Both the position numbers and the translations under genes were made by a program. This document shows positions 7,113-14,023 of a stretch of 16,631 nucleotides of DNA, one piece after another; the stretch's first letter is position 1; every line of letters begins with the position of its first letter. The DNA is from JBBSHE01 sp038253325 (GTDB lineage Bacteria; Actinomycetota; Actinomycetes; Propionibacteriales; Nocardioidaceae). The stretch covers positions 1 to 16,631 of the forward strand of contig JBBSHE010000054.1 in the NCBI GenBank assembly GCA_038253325.1, written 5' to 3'. The notes beneath the pieces are model-generated. The model searched no databases, was not told the origin of the DNA, and worked only from the letters and a program-made list of their open reading frames with translations.

Positions 7113-8374
7113 CGGTGACCGCCGGCCGGTTCGAGCCGCTCGGTGATCTCGGAGCAGAAGATCGTGCTCGTCGTCGTGCTGGCGACGACCGCGCCGGACG
7201 CAACGACGTACCGTGGCGCCTCGTGCCATGCCATCACGTCGCTAAGCGATGACCGTCCATGCACCACGAGGTCCGCGTTGCCGCCCACCTCCAGCCGGTG
7301 TCCGTCGATCCCGAGCACGTCCGCAGCCATGGTGGTCACGGCATCGAACACCGCCCCGATTCCCGTCGTGCTGACCATCCCGAGGGCGTGCGCGGCGAGG
7401 AACGCGACCTCGAGCATGTTGTGGCGGCCAAACGGGTAGTAGGCGTCCTCGATGTCGTCCTGCCCGAACGCCACCGCGATTCCCGATTCCCACATGGTCT
7501 GCACCGGCAAGCGGATGGGCCCGGTGTGCGGGGCGCTGACGAACCGCAGGTCGGCCCGCTTGGCGAGGCCCGCAAGCCGGCGTACCGACGGCTCGGCGTA
7601 GGTTCCGATCGCCCGGGCGTGGTGAGCGATCCCTCTGCCCACCAACCCCTGCCGGATCATTTCGGTCGCCAGCATCTCGGTCGTACGCAGCGCCGGGTCG
7701 CCGGTGTCGTCGACGAGCATCGCGACCTTGCGCCGATGCCGAGCCGCCAGCTCGCACATCCGGCGTACGTGCTCCCGCGCGTCGTCGTGGGTGTATTCGA
7801 TCCACGGGATTCCACCGACGACGTCGGCGCCGAGATCGACCGCTTCGCGGACGAGATCCTCGGCGCCCGGATCTCGGAGGAGGCCGTCCTGTGGGAAGGC
7901 CACGACCTGGAGATCGACGATTCCGCGGAACTCGTCGCGTAGGCGCAGCAGTGGCTTGACGCCCTCGAGCCGAGCCGACGTGTCGACGTCAGCGAACCCG
8001 AGCACGTGGCGTACGCCGTGACGCACCGCCTCGGTGAGCGCGCGCCGCGCGTTCGGCTCGATCCAGGTCTGGTCGTAGTCGTCTTTGACGACCGACGCAA
8101 GCTCGACGGCCGTCATCGCCGATCCCATCGAACCGTCGGTGTAGGCGTCCAGCGCGGCATCGGTCGGCAGCCGGGAACGCGTGTACGCCTTGCACAGGTG
8201 CAGGTGCGCGTCGACGAACGACTCGGTGACCAGACCGCCGTCGGCGTCGATGACCGCGTCGGACTCGAGACGCTGCGAGCCGATCGCGGTGATCCTGCCA
8301 TCGGCGATGCCGATCTGGACGCGTCCGGGGCGACCGCGTACCGCCGCGTCGGCGATCACGAGGTCGTACGTCAC
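7109..8374 (-). CDS. CodA/AtzC-like amidohydrolase with atypical metal site
   Basis: This 421-residue protein belongs to the amidohydrolase superfamily and resembles cytosine deaminase (CodA). Seen: N-terminal beta-sandwich strands, SFVDAHLHLCKAY (52-64) with the HxH pair H57/H59, VVAFPQDGL (157-165), GGIPWIEYTHDD (187-198), AHHARAIG (250-257), SAPHTGP (280-286) and AFGQDDIEDAYYPFG (302-316) with the metal/catalytic Asp region D306/D307. CodA has HCDE at the third metal ligand and catalytic glutamate; here the aligned stretch reads AMLVDDTGD (218-226), so the His is Leu (L220) and the Glu is Asp. GHDD is GQDD. This is therefore unlikely to be an ordinary cytosine deaminase, although the fold and pathway context fit nucleobase or ureide chemistry. 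The start is a GTG at 8374 overlapping the upstream stop (GTGA, 8371-8374). It is translationally coupled on both sides. Confidence 0.85.
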   Translation of the reverse strand: MTYDLVIADAAVRGRPGRVQIGIADGRITAIGSQRLESDAVIDADGGLVTESFVDAHLHLCKAYTRSRLPTDAALDAYTDGSMGSAMTAVELASVVKDDYDQTWIEPNARRALTEAVRHGVRHVLGFADVDTSARLEGVKPLLRLRDEFRGIVDLQVVAFPQDGLLRDPGAEDLVREAVDLGADVVGGIPWIEYTHDDAREHVRRMCELAARHRRKVAMLVDDTGDPALRTTEMLATEMIRQGLVGRGIAHHARAIGTYAEPSVRRLAGLAKRADLRFVSAPHTGPIRLPVQTMWESGIAVAFGQDDIEDAYYPFGRHNMLEVAFLAAHALGMVSTTGIGAVFDAVTTMAADVLGIDGHRLEVGGNADLVVHGRSSLSDVMAWHEAPRYVVASGAVVASTTTSTIFCSEITERLEPAGGHR

Positions 8375-9315
8375 TCGTCATCCGAGCCGGCGTTGAAGGA
8401 GCGCTCGTACGGAAATGACGTGCGAGCCGGACGGGCAAGGGTGTCGAGGTGCTTGCTGATAAGAGCGAGGTTCCGGTCAGCCAGGTGATCGAACCCCTGG
8501 GCGACGCTGCTACCGGGTGTCAGCGACTTCATCGCCGTCGCCGGATCGAGGCGAGCGCTCACCCACTGCTCGTACGACGAACCACGGGCGACGACCTCCG
8601 CGGTCGGGGTGACGATCATCGAGTTGCCGAAATAGAGCGTGCCCGCCGGGTCCTTGCCGGTGGCATTGGACCCCACGATGAACACGTGGTTGTCGTAGGC
8701 CCGGGCCCGGTTGGTGAGCTCCCAGATGTCCGCGCTGCGGAGCAGTGCCGATGGGCGGACGACCACCTGGGCGCCTTGGATCGCGCTGATCCGCGACAGC
8801 TCCGGATAGTCGCCGTCGAAGCAGATCATCAACCCGATCCTCCCGAGTGCCGTGTCGACGACGCATGCGTCGTCGCCGGGGGTCACCCAGCCGCCTCCGG
8901 TCACGATCTCCGTGCAGTACGGATGGGTCTTGTGGTAGACGGCCGCGGTGGTGCCGTCCGGGTGGACGAGGACGGCGGAGTTGTAGACCACGCCCTCCTC
9001 GGATCCTGCTTCGTAGGCACCGTAGACGAGGTGAATCCCCAGATCGGCAGCCAGCGCGTTGAACGGCGCGGTCGCCGCGGCGGAATCCGGATCCGTGGCG
9101 AGCCGGCCGACCAGTCTTCCGAGCTCGGTCGGCCCGCAGCCGGGGCCGAACCCGGTCGTACACGTCTCCGGAAGGACGACAAGGTCGGCTCCGCAATCAC
9201 CGACACACCGGCGTACCCATTCGACGCAGTGCAGCACGTTCGCCGCGATCGACTCGGCACTCAGCGGCTGCGCGATCGACTGCACCTGGACCGCAGCGGC
9301 TGTGAACTCCTGCAT
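8371..9315 (-). CDS. Carbon-nitrogen hydrolase (nitrilase superfamily), candidate ureido-acid or N-carbamoyl amidohydrolase
   Basis: This 314-residue nitrilase-fold enzyme has a complete catalytic triad: Glu in LPETCTTG (E50), Lys in YHKTHPYCTE (K129) and Cys in GLMICFDGDYPE (C165). Such enzymes cleave amides, N-carbamoyl groups or nitriles through a thioester at Cys. GLMICFDGDYPELSR is typical of the amidase and N-carbamoyl branches rather than true nitrilases. There is no signal peptide, so it is cytoplasmic. The ATG at 9315 follows the coxG stop by 6 bp, with an AAGGGA about ten bases upstream; the 3' end overlaps the amidohydrolase start by four bases. In a pyrimidine pathway it is the obvious candidate to cleave the ureido product of the barbiturase-family enzyme. 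Beta-ureidopropionase-like activity, or cleavage of another N-carbamoyl intermediate, is equally possible. Confidence 0.88.
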   Translation of the reverse strand: MQEFTAAAVQVQSIAQPLSAESIAANVLHCVEWVRRCVGDCGADLVVLPETCTTGFGPGCGPTELGRLVGRLATDPDSAAATAPFNALAADLGIHLVYGAYEAGSEEGVVYNSAVLVHPDGTTAAVYHKTHPYCTEIVTGGGWVTPGDDACVVDTALGRIGLMICFDGDYPELSRISAIQGAQVVVRPSALLRSADIWELTNRARAYDNHVFIVGSNATGKDPAGTLYFGNSMIVTPTAEVVARGSSYEQWVSARLDPATAMKSLTPGSSVAQGFDHLADRNLALISKHLDTLARPARTSFPYERSFNAGSDDE

Positions 9316-9321
9316 CCTCGG

Positions 9322-9957
9322 CTATCCCTTCCTGCGTCCCAGCCAACCGCCGACCACGGCACCCGCCAGCGCGCACGCCGCACCGAAGACCGCCCCTTCG
9401 GCGAAACCTGGTCCGGTTTCGAGCCCGGCGCGTGCACCCGGCGCCTCGAACACGGTCGGGCCGGGCCCCGCCGTAGCCGCCTCACCCCCAGGCTGTGGTG
9501 ACGGGGTTTGGACATCTTTGCCGGTCAGGACCTCGTCGACGGCGCGGAAGAACTCGCCCGCCGTCTTTTTCGCGACGCCCGAGAGCATCCGTTGCCCGAC
9601 GCCGCCGATCATGCCGCCGATGACCGCGTCCGCGTCGTACCGAAGCGTCGTCGTGTCATCCCCGCGGTCGTCGAGCGCCACGCGTACGTCGGCGCTCACC
9701 GTCCCGGGCGCGCCGGCGCCCGACGCCTTGAGCAGGAAGGAGCCCGGCTCGTCCTGGTCACTGATGCGCACCTCGCCTTGGTAGACGCCCTTGATCGACG
9801 CGACGCCGGCCGCGAGGGTCATCTTGTAGGCATCGGTGTCAACGGCCTCGAGCCGTTGGCACCCGGGAATCGTGCGGACCAGCACGGTCGGGTCGTTGAG
9901 CGCCCGCCAGACGGCGGCGCGGTCCGCATGCAACGTGGCCGTACCCGTCACCTTCAT
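9322..9957 (-). CDS. coxG: CoxG-like SRPBCC protein with C-terminal membrane anchor
   Basis: This 211-residue CoxG-family protein (carbon monoxide dehydrogenase subunit G) accompanies molybdenum hydroxylases. In CO dehydrogenase systems it is reported to recruit the enzyme to the membrane and pass electrons to quinone. Residues 1-145 form the SRPBCC lipid-pocket domain: MKVTGTATLHADRAAVWRAL, NDPTVLVRTIPGCQRLE (21-37), GVASIKGVYQGEV (51-63) and RYDADAVIGGMIGGVGQRML (106-125). A Pro/Gly/Ala linker (about 148-185) leads to a hydrophobic helix (about 188-207) ending in GRRKG, a typical tail anchor. The ATG at 9957 has a candidate TAGGGT -10 element six bases upstream, so the mRNA may be leaderless. 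It heads the downstream block, apart from the hydroxylase subunits it would be expected to serve. Confidence 0.88.
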   Translation of the reverse strand: MKVTGTATLHADRAAVWRALNDPTVLVRTIPGCQRLEAVDTDAYKMTLAAGVASIKGVYQGEVRISDQDEPGSFLLKASGAGAPGTVSADVRVALDDRGDDTTTLRYDADAVIGGMIGGVGQRMLSGVAKKTAGEFFRAVDEVLTGKDVQTPSPQPGGEAATAGPGPTVFEAPGARAGLETGPGFAEGAVFGAACALAGAVVGGWLGRRKG

Positions 9958-9963
9958 GCATTG

Positions 9964-9993
9964 ACCCTACGAAGCCGCGGGGGATGCGTCCAA
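9964..9993 (-). promoter_or_regulatory. Candidate leaderless promoter for the coxG block
   Basis: On the minus strand TAGGGT (9964-9969, written ACCCTA on plus) fits the actinobacterial TANNNT -10 pattern. It lies six bases before the coxG ATG, which places the expected transcription start on the ATG itself. TTGGAC (9988-9993) lies 18 bases further upstream and matches only the TTG of the -35 consensus. No good Shine-Dalgarno sequence is present, which agrees with a leaderless transcript. The call rests on pattern only. Confidence 0.35.
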
Positions 9994-10055
9994 CGGGGGC
10001 ACTCGCCGCAGGCCCGGCGCGAAGCCGTCGATCAATCGCCATGAAACGGGACAAA

Positions 10056-10078
10056 CCAGGCCGACCACCGCGGCCTGG
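10056..10078. repeat. 8-bp perfect inverted repeat
   Basis: CCAGGCCG (10056-10063) and CGGCCTGG (10071-10078) are perfect reverse complements around the 7-base loop ACCACCG. On the minus strand the hairpin is followed by TTTGT, a weak T-run. It could end minus-strand transcripts arriving from the upstream block, or serve as an operator between the divergent genes. Confidence 0.5.
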
Positions 10079-10083
10079 GCAGG

Positions 10084-10108
10084 GTTTGAAGCTGCTGTCG
10101 TGGATAAT
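10084..10108 (+). promoter_or_regulatory. Candidate promoter of the DUF6458 gene
   Basis: GTTT (10084-10087) and GGATAAT (10102-10108), spaced by 14 bases, resemble the GTTT/GGGTAT arrangement of actinobacterial SigB/SigF-type stress promoters; GATAAT also matches five of six positions of the housekeeping -10. It lies about 90 bases upstream of the start codon. Evidence is pattern only. Confidence 0.25.
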
Positions 10109-10199
10109 CATGAGGGTCACCGCCTGCGAGCCGTTTTCGCGCCGGTATGGATTCGGTGCAAGATGGGGACGCAGATACGTCTCAGGAATGGGAGCAGTC

Positions 10200-10427
10200 A
10201 TGGGTATTGTCGGAATCGGCGTAGTTCTCGGCGTCGTCGGCGCGATCTTGCTGTTCGACGCGGTCAACCTTCCCGACAGCTGGCCCATCGCGGACCATCC
10301 ACTTGGCTGGATCCTGCTGATTGCCGGCATCGCGGCCGTCGTCTTAGGGGTTATTCTCAACGCCCAGTCGCGGCGTAGCAAGAGCGTCACCGAGCAGCGC
10401 TACAACGGTCCTCCCCCCGCCGCCTGA
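10200..10427 (+). CDS. Small two-helix membrane protein, DUF6458-like
   Basis: This 75-residue protein starts at the ATG at 10200, preceded by GGGAG five bases upstream; an in-frame ATG at 10188 has a worse-placed purine run. It begins MGIVGIGVVLGVVGAILLFD (first transmembrane helix, about residues 2-20), then a short polar segment with DSWPIADHPLGW. A second helix WILLIAGIAAVVLGVILN (about 37-54) follows, with a basic, polar tail QSRRSKSVTEQRYNGPPPAA. Length, the VGAIL...GWILLIAGI pattern and the proline-rich tail match the DUF6458 family common in actinobacteria, whose function is not known. It sits alone on the plus strand between the two minus-strand catabolic blocks and probably has no direct metabolic role. 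Confidence 0.8.
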   Translation: MGIVGIGVVLGVVGAILLFDAVNLPDSWPIADHPLGWILLIAGIAAVVLGVILNAQSRRSKSVTEQRYNGPPPAA

Positions 10428-10441
10428 GCCGCGCCACCAAT

Positions 10442-10489
10442 CAGCGGCTGAAGAACTGAGCGACATTGCGCACGGATCGTCAGCCGCTG
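10442..10489. terminator. Candidate bidirectional terminator hairpin downstream of the DUF6458 gene
   Basis: CAGCGGCTGA (10442-10451) and TCAGCCGCTG (10480-10489) are perfect 10-bp reverse complements around a 28-base loop. The hairpin starts 14 bp after the DUF6458 stop, in a convergent gap with the GNAT gene. There is no T-run, and the loop is long for an intrinsic terminator, so the assignment is tentative. Confidence 0.4.
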
Positions 10490-10632
10490 GTGCGGCCGCG
10501 GTAGTGCGCGACCTACCTTCTGGCTGGCAGACCGACCTTGCCGTCCTCGAGCTCAACCACACCAAGTCTGACGCACCGTCTCCCCGAGGGCCTTGGGACG
10601 AAGGCTCGGACGCCGGCCCTCAGATCTCGTAA
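10450..10632 (+). pseudogene. Possible N-terminal remnant of a GNAT-family gene
   Basis: A plus-strand frame ending at TAA 10630-10632 reads EELSDIAHGSSAAG, then VVRDLPSGWQTDLAVLELN before losing recognisable character. The LPxGWQTDLAVLEL pattern is reminiscent of the start of a family of actinobacterial GNAT acetyltransferases, which normally continue with a VEDRGDHLVVRTP-like stretch that is missing here. No good start codon or ribosome site precedes it. This is pattern recall from a short match, so it is a weak call. Confidence 0.3.
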
Positions 10633-10673
10633 AGGACATCGGTGTCCAATGATGCGACCCGGAGGGGCACGCG

Positions 10674-11144
10674 TCAGAGCTGCTTGGACAACCGGATGTC
10701 TTCCTCGGCGTATCCCAGCGCCTGATAGAACTCACGGGCCGGCGCGTTGCGTGCTCCGGTGTCCAACGTCAGCCGGGTACGGCCGCGGGCGAGCGCCCAC
10801 CCCTCGGCCACGTCTATCAGGGCTCGGCCGACCCCCCTGCGACCCGCGTGCCGGTGTACGACCAGCTCGCCGACGTACGCGTCCAGGTCGCCCGCGAAGT
10901 GCTCACGCTCGGACACCGAGACAAAGCCGCAGACTCCGTTCGCGTCGACGGCGACGAACAATGCCGCCGCACGGTCGGCGTCGAGGGCGGCGTCCATCGA
11001 CCGGTCGACCCACGTCCGCACAGCCGCCAGTACGGCCCGCGTCTCCCGCCACGGTGCAACGCCCTCGGTCAGGCGAGGGGCGAGAGCACGGACCTCGTCA
11101 CGGTCCGACTCGACGAACGGGCGGACGCCGAACGGAACGGGCAC
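10674..11144 (-). CDS. GNAT family N-acetyltransferase
   Basis: This 156-residue single-domain GNAT enzyme is of normal family length. FGVRPFVESDRDEVRALAPR (5-24) is the first strand and helix. LFVAVDANGVCGFVSVSERE (62-81) covers strands 2-3, and YVGELVVHRHAGRRGVGRAL (90-109) carries the acetyl-CoA pyrophosphate loop RRGVGR (102-107). LDTGARNAPAREFYQALGY (127-145) holds the conserved Asn and FYxxLGY block. The start is a GTG at 11144, three bases after the stop of the molybdopterin subunit, so it is probably translated from the same mRNA. The acyl acceptor is unknown; small amines, antibiotics or proteins are all possible. Its position at the end of the hydroxylase block may be functional or simply hitch-hiking. 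Confidence 0.85.
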   Translation of the reverse strand: MPVPFGVRPFVESDRDEVRALAPRLTEGVAPWRETRAVLAAVRTWVDRSMDAALDADRAAALFVAVDANGVCGFVSVSEREHFAGDLDAYVGELVVHRHAGRRGVGRALIDVAEGWALARGRTRLTLDTGARNAPAREFYQALGYAEEDIRLSKQL

Positions 11145-11147
11145 GGC

Positions 11148-13526
11148 CTATCCGTCCTCGCGGGCTTGCCGCAACCCGAACAGGTCACTTGGGCTGATCG
11201 GCATCGCGTTGATCACGATGCCCTCCGCGTCCTCGATCGCGGACGCGATCACCGCCGAACCGGGGATCACCCCGGCTTCACCGGCGCCCTTGACGCCGAG
11301 CGGGTTCAACGGCGACGGCGTCTCGAGGTGGTCGATCTCGATGTGCGGCACCTCGGATGCATACGGCATCAGGAAGTCCATGTACGACGCGTTGAGCAGT
11401 TGACCCGACGAGTCGTACTCCATCCGCTCGTACAAGGCTCCGCCGACACCCTGCGCGACTCCCCCGTGCACCTGGCCCTCCACGATCATCGGGTTGATGA
11501 TCGTGCCGCAGTCGTGCACGACGCAGTAGCGCAGGATCTTGATCTCGGCGGTTTCAGGATCGGTCTCGACGACGACGGCGTGCATGCCGTTCGCAAACGT
11601 CGACCGGACCGGGGAGTAGTAGTCGACGCTCTCCAGCCCGGGCGCCTCCCCCGACGCGACCGGCGGCGACGTTGGATCGGCGGGGATCACGAACTGCGTC
11701 GCCCGGACCGCGGCTTCGTCGAACGCGTACCGCAGCGGGTTCGACAGCACCGCAACAGCACCTAGATCGATCTCCGCGCCCGGCGAGCCCTTGACGCGAA
11801 CCTGGCCGTCGACGATCTCCAGGTCGTCCGGAGAGGCTTCGAGCGCGTTCGCGGCAATCCGCAGCGCCTTCGCCCGCACAGCTCGGGCGGTCAGCGCCAC
11901 CGCGTTCCCGGACATCACCGCGGTCCGGGACGCGAACGTGCCGACCGCGTACTTGAATCGCCGGGTGTCGCCCGTCGTCACCCGCACCCGCTCCATCGGA
12001 ACGCCGAGCTCGTCGGCGACGATCTGGCCGAGCATGGTCTGGTGTCCTTGGCCCTGCGTGGTCAGCCCGGTCGAGACGACGACGGTCCCGTCGGTCTCGA
12101 CCCGTACGTGACCGCCTTCGTACGGGCCGACGCCGGTGCCCTCTACGTAGCACGCGAGCCCGATACCGACCCGGCGCCCCTCGGCACGTGCGGCGTCGCG
12201 GTATGCCGCGAAGTCGTCCCATCCCACCAGCGCCTTCAACTTCGCCAGCGTGGCGGGAAAGTCGCCTGAGTCGTAGATCAGCGGTCGACCGTCCTGGAAC
12301 ACCAGCGCGTGGTCGTACGGCATCTCAGCCGGCTGGATGAAGTTGCGCTCCCGCACCAACGCCCGGTCCAGACCGAGGTCACGCGCGATCGCGTCCATGA
12401 CGCGCTCCATCACGAAACAGCCCTGGGGCCGGCCCGCTCCCCGGTACGGCGTCACGATCACGGTATTGGTGTAGAGGCTGTCGAACTCCACCCGGTACGC
12501 CCGCGGCTTGTACGGACCGAGCAGCTGCGTCGACGTGATGATCGGGACGATCAGCCCGTACGGCGTGTACGCACCGTTGTCGTGCCAGAACCGAACCGAC
12601 AGGCCCAGCAGCACCCCGATGTCGTCGTAGCCGAACTCGACCTCGTGCAGCTGTCCCCGCTCGTGCGCCGACGAGATGAAGTGCTCGCGCCGGTCCTCGA
12701 CCCACTTGACGGCACGGCCGAGGCGGATTGCCGCCCACGGCACCAGGATCTCCTCCGGCCAGGGGTGGACGATCTTGACGCCGAACCCACCGCCGACGTC
12801 GGGGGTGATCACCTCGACCCGGTCGACCGGAAGGCCGAGCTTGGCCGCGATCGCCTGCCGGACACTTGTCGACGTCTGGGTCGACGTCCAGACGGTCAAC
12901 GACTCGTCGTCGCCGTCCCAGCGGGCGACGACACCCTTGCCCTCCATTGGCATCGAGGCGCTGCGTTCGATCGACAGCGACAGCGAGCCACGCCGCGGGG
13001 CGGCGGCGATCGTGGCCGCGGCGTCTCCGACCTCCTGCAGCATCCGGGCGGCGACATTGCCGGGCACGTCCTCGTGCACGAGGTCGGCACCGTCGCGGGC
13101 GGCCGCGATGCCCACCACGGGCGGCAGGAAGTCGTACGACACCACGACTCGTGATGCCGCGTCCTCGGCGACGTACCGGTCGGTCGCGACGACCATCGCG
13201 ATCGCCTCGCCGACGTGGTTGACCACTCCGTTCGCGAGTGCGTACGGCGTGCGCCCGTGCGTCAGCGTCGGGTGCGGGATCAGCAGCGGGAGTGCCTCGG
13301 CCGCCCCGTCGCTCAGGTCCTCGTAGGTGTAGACCGCTACCAGCCCGTCGACTGCGAGCGCAGCAGCGACGTCGACGTCGGTGACTTTGGCATGGGCGTG
13401 TGGGCTGCGCACGAACGCGACGCCGAGCGCGTCATGCGCCAGGTCGTCGAGGTATCGGCCCTGGCCGCTGAGCAGGCGCGGGTCCTCGACCCGCAGGATC
13501 CGTTCGCCGAAGAGCTTCGTCGTCAC
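11148..13526 (-). CDS. Molybdenum hydroxylase large (molybdopterin) subunit, xanthine dehydrogenase / CoxL-like, non-form-I
   Basis: This 792-residue catalytic subunit binds the molybdopterin cytosine dinucleotide cofactor and hydroxylates a carbon next to a ring nitrogen or an aldehyde. Motifs: GQGRYLDDL (21-29), TPDVGGGFGVK (241-251), YRGAGRP (361-367), TTQGQGHQT (489-497), HDCGTIINP (671-679) and GVKGAGEAG (744-752), with E750 as the catalytic Glu. The active loop is YRGAGR, so it lacks the AYxCSFR loop of true (form I) CO dehydrogenase. The start is the GTG at 13526, which overlaps the small-subunit stop (GTGA, 13523-13526); the open frame further upstream is inside that gene. With a uracil-type carrier and a barbiturase-family enzyme, oxidation of a pyrimidine is the best guess. 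Other N-heterocycles or aldehydes are not excluded. Confidence 0.92.
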   Translation of the reverse strand: MTTKLFGERILRVEDPRLLSGQGRYLDDLAHDALGVAFVRSPHAHAKVTDVDVAAALAVDGLVAVYTYEDLSDGAAEALPLLIPHPTLTHGRTPYALANGVVNHVGEAIAMVVATDRYVAEDAASRVVVSYDFLPPVVGIAAARDGADLVHEDVPGNVAARMLQEVGDAAATIAAAPRRGSLSLSIERSASMPMEGKGVVARWDGDDESLTVWTSTQTSTSVRQAIAAKLGLPVDRVEVITPDVGGGFGVKIVHPWPEEILVPWAAIRLGRAVKWVEDRREHFISSAHERGQLHEVEFGYDDIGVLLGLSVRFWHDNGAYTPYGLIVPIITSTQLLGPYKPRAYRVEFDSLYTNTVIVTPYRGAGRPQGCFVMERVMDAIARDLGLDRALVRERNFIQPAEMPYDHALVFQDGRPLIYDSGDFPATLAKLKALVGWDDFAAYRDAARAEGRRVGIGLACYVEGTGVGPYEGGHVRVETDGTVVVSTGLTTQGQGHQTMLGQIVADELGVPMERVRVTTGDTRRFKYAVGTFASRTAVMSGNAVALTARAVRAKALRIAANALEASPDDLEIVDGQVRVKGSPGAEIDLGAVAVLSNPLRYAFDEAAVRATQFVIPADPTSPPVASGEAPGLESVDYYSPVRSTFANGMHAVVVETDPETAEIKILRYCVVHDCGTIINPMIVEGQVHGGVAQGVGGALYERMEYDSSGQLLNASYMDFLMPYASEVPHIEIDHLETPSPLNPLGVKGAGEAGVIPGSAVIASAIEDAEGIVINAMPISPSDLFGLRQAREDG

Positions 13527-14023
13527 GGCGCGTCCGCTCGACCGCGCTCGATCTCCGCTGCCCGGAGCACGGCGGCCACGATGTTCCGGTAACCGGTGCA
13601 CCGGCACAGATTGCCGCCGATCGCCTCCCGCGCCTCCTCCTCCGTCGGGTCGGCATGCTCGGACAGGTAACCCGTGATCGTCGTGATGAAGCCCGGCGTG
13701 CAGAAGCCGCACTGCAGCGCATGGTGCTCACGAAACGCCTGCTGGACAGGTCCGAGCCCCCCGTCGGCGTCCAAGCATCCCTCGACGGTGGTGATGTCGG
13801 AACCCTCCGCCGCGACGGCGAAGATCAGACACGACCGCATCGGCTGGCCGTCCACGAGCACGGTGCATGCGCCGCACACGCCGTGTTCGCACCCCACATG
13901 TGTCCCGGTCAGACGCGCCTCTTGCCGGATGGCGTCGGACAGCAGCCGCCGCCCGGGCACCCGGATGGCGTACGGCACCCCGTTGATGGTCAAGGTGATG
14001 TCGTACATCGTCTCCTTGTTCAT
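13523..14023 (-). CDS. Molybdenum hydroxylase small subunit, 2x[2Fe-2S] (CoxS/XdhC-like)
   Basis: This 166-residue iron-sulfur subunit carries electrons from the molybdenum site to FAD. The plant-ferredoxin-type cluster ligands are C45, C50, C53 and C65 (in GCEHGVCGACTVLVDG and the following Cys). The second cluster ligands are C105, C108, C140 and C142 (CGFC and CRC in GGNLCRCTGYRNI). All eight cysteines are present. The ATG at 14023 overlaps the medium-subunit stop (ATGA, 14020-14023). An in-frame ATG at 14008 has AAGGAG three bases upstream and would give a protein five residues shorter, starting MYDITL; either may be used. No export signal is present. The order medium-small-large is the usual cox order. 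Confidence 0.95.
   Translation of the reverse strand: MNKETMYDITLTINGVPYAIRVPGRRLLSDAIRQEARLTGTHVGCEHGVCGACTVLVDGQPMRSCLIFAVAAEGSDITTVEGCLDADGGLGPVQQAFREHHALQCGFCTPGFITTITGYLSEHADPTEEEAREAIGGNLCRCTGYRNIVAAVLRAAEIERGRADAP

Larger units (their letters stand above)
9958..10199. other. 242-bp divergent intergenic region between coxG and the DUF6458 gene
   Basis: This region must hold the promoters of two divergent units. It contains the candidate coxG promoter, an 8-bp hairpin (10056-10078) and a plus-strand GTTT-N14-GGATAAT arrangement described separately. No open frame with recognisable protein content was found. Confidence 0.6.

Noticed and set aside
4839..7118. Plus-strand open frame of 759 codons
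   Set aside because: Lies antisense to hyuA, which has clear motifs. The antisense product is low-complexity Arg/Val/Asp-rich and unlike any known protein.
7113..7229. 39-codon 5' extension of hyuA
   Set aside because: Overlaps the amidohydrolase and lacks family similarity. The ATG at 7112 precedes the conserved GIDTGGTFTD at the expected distance.
13527..13712. 62-codon 5' extension of the molybdopterin subunit
   Set aside because: Lies inside the [2Fe-2S] subunit gene in another frame. The GTG at 13526 gives the normal TTKLFGERILRVEDP start.
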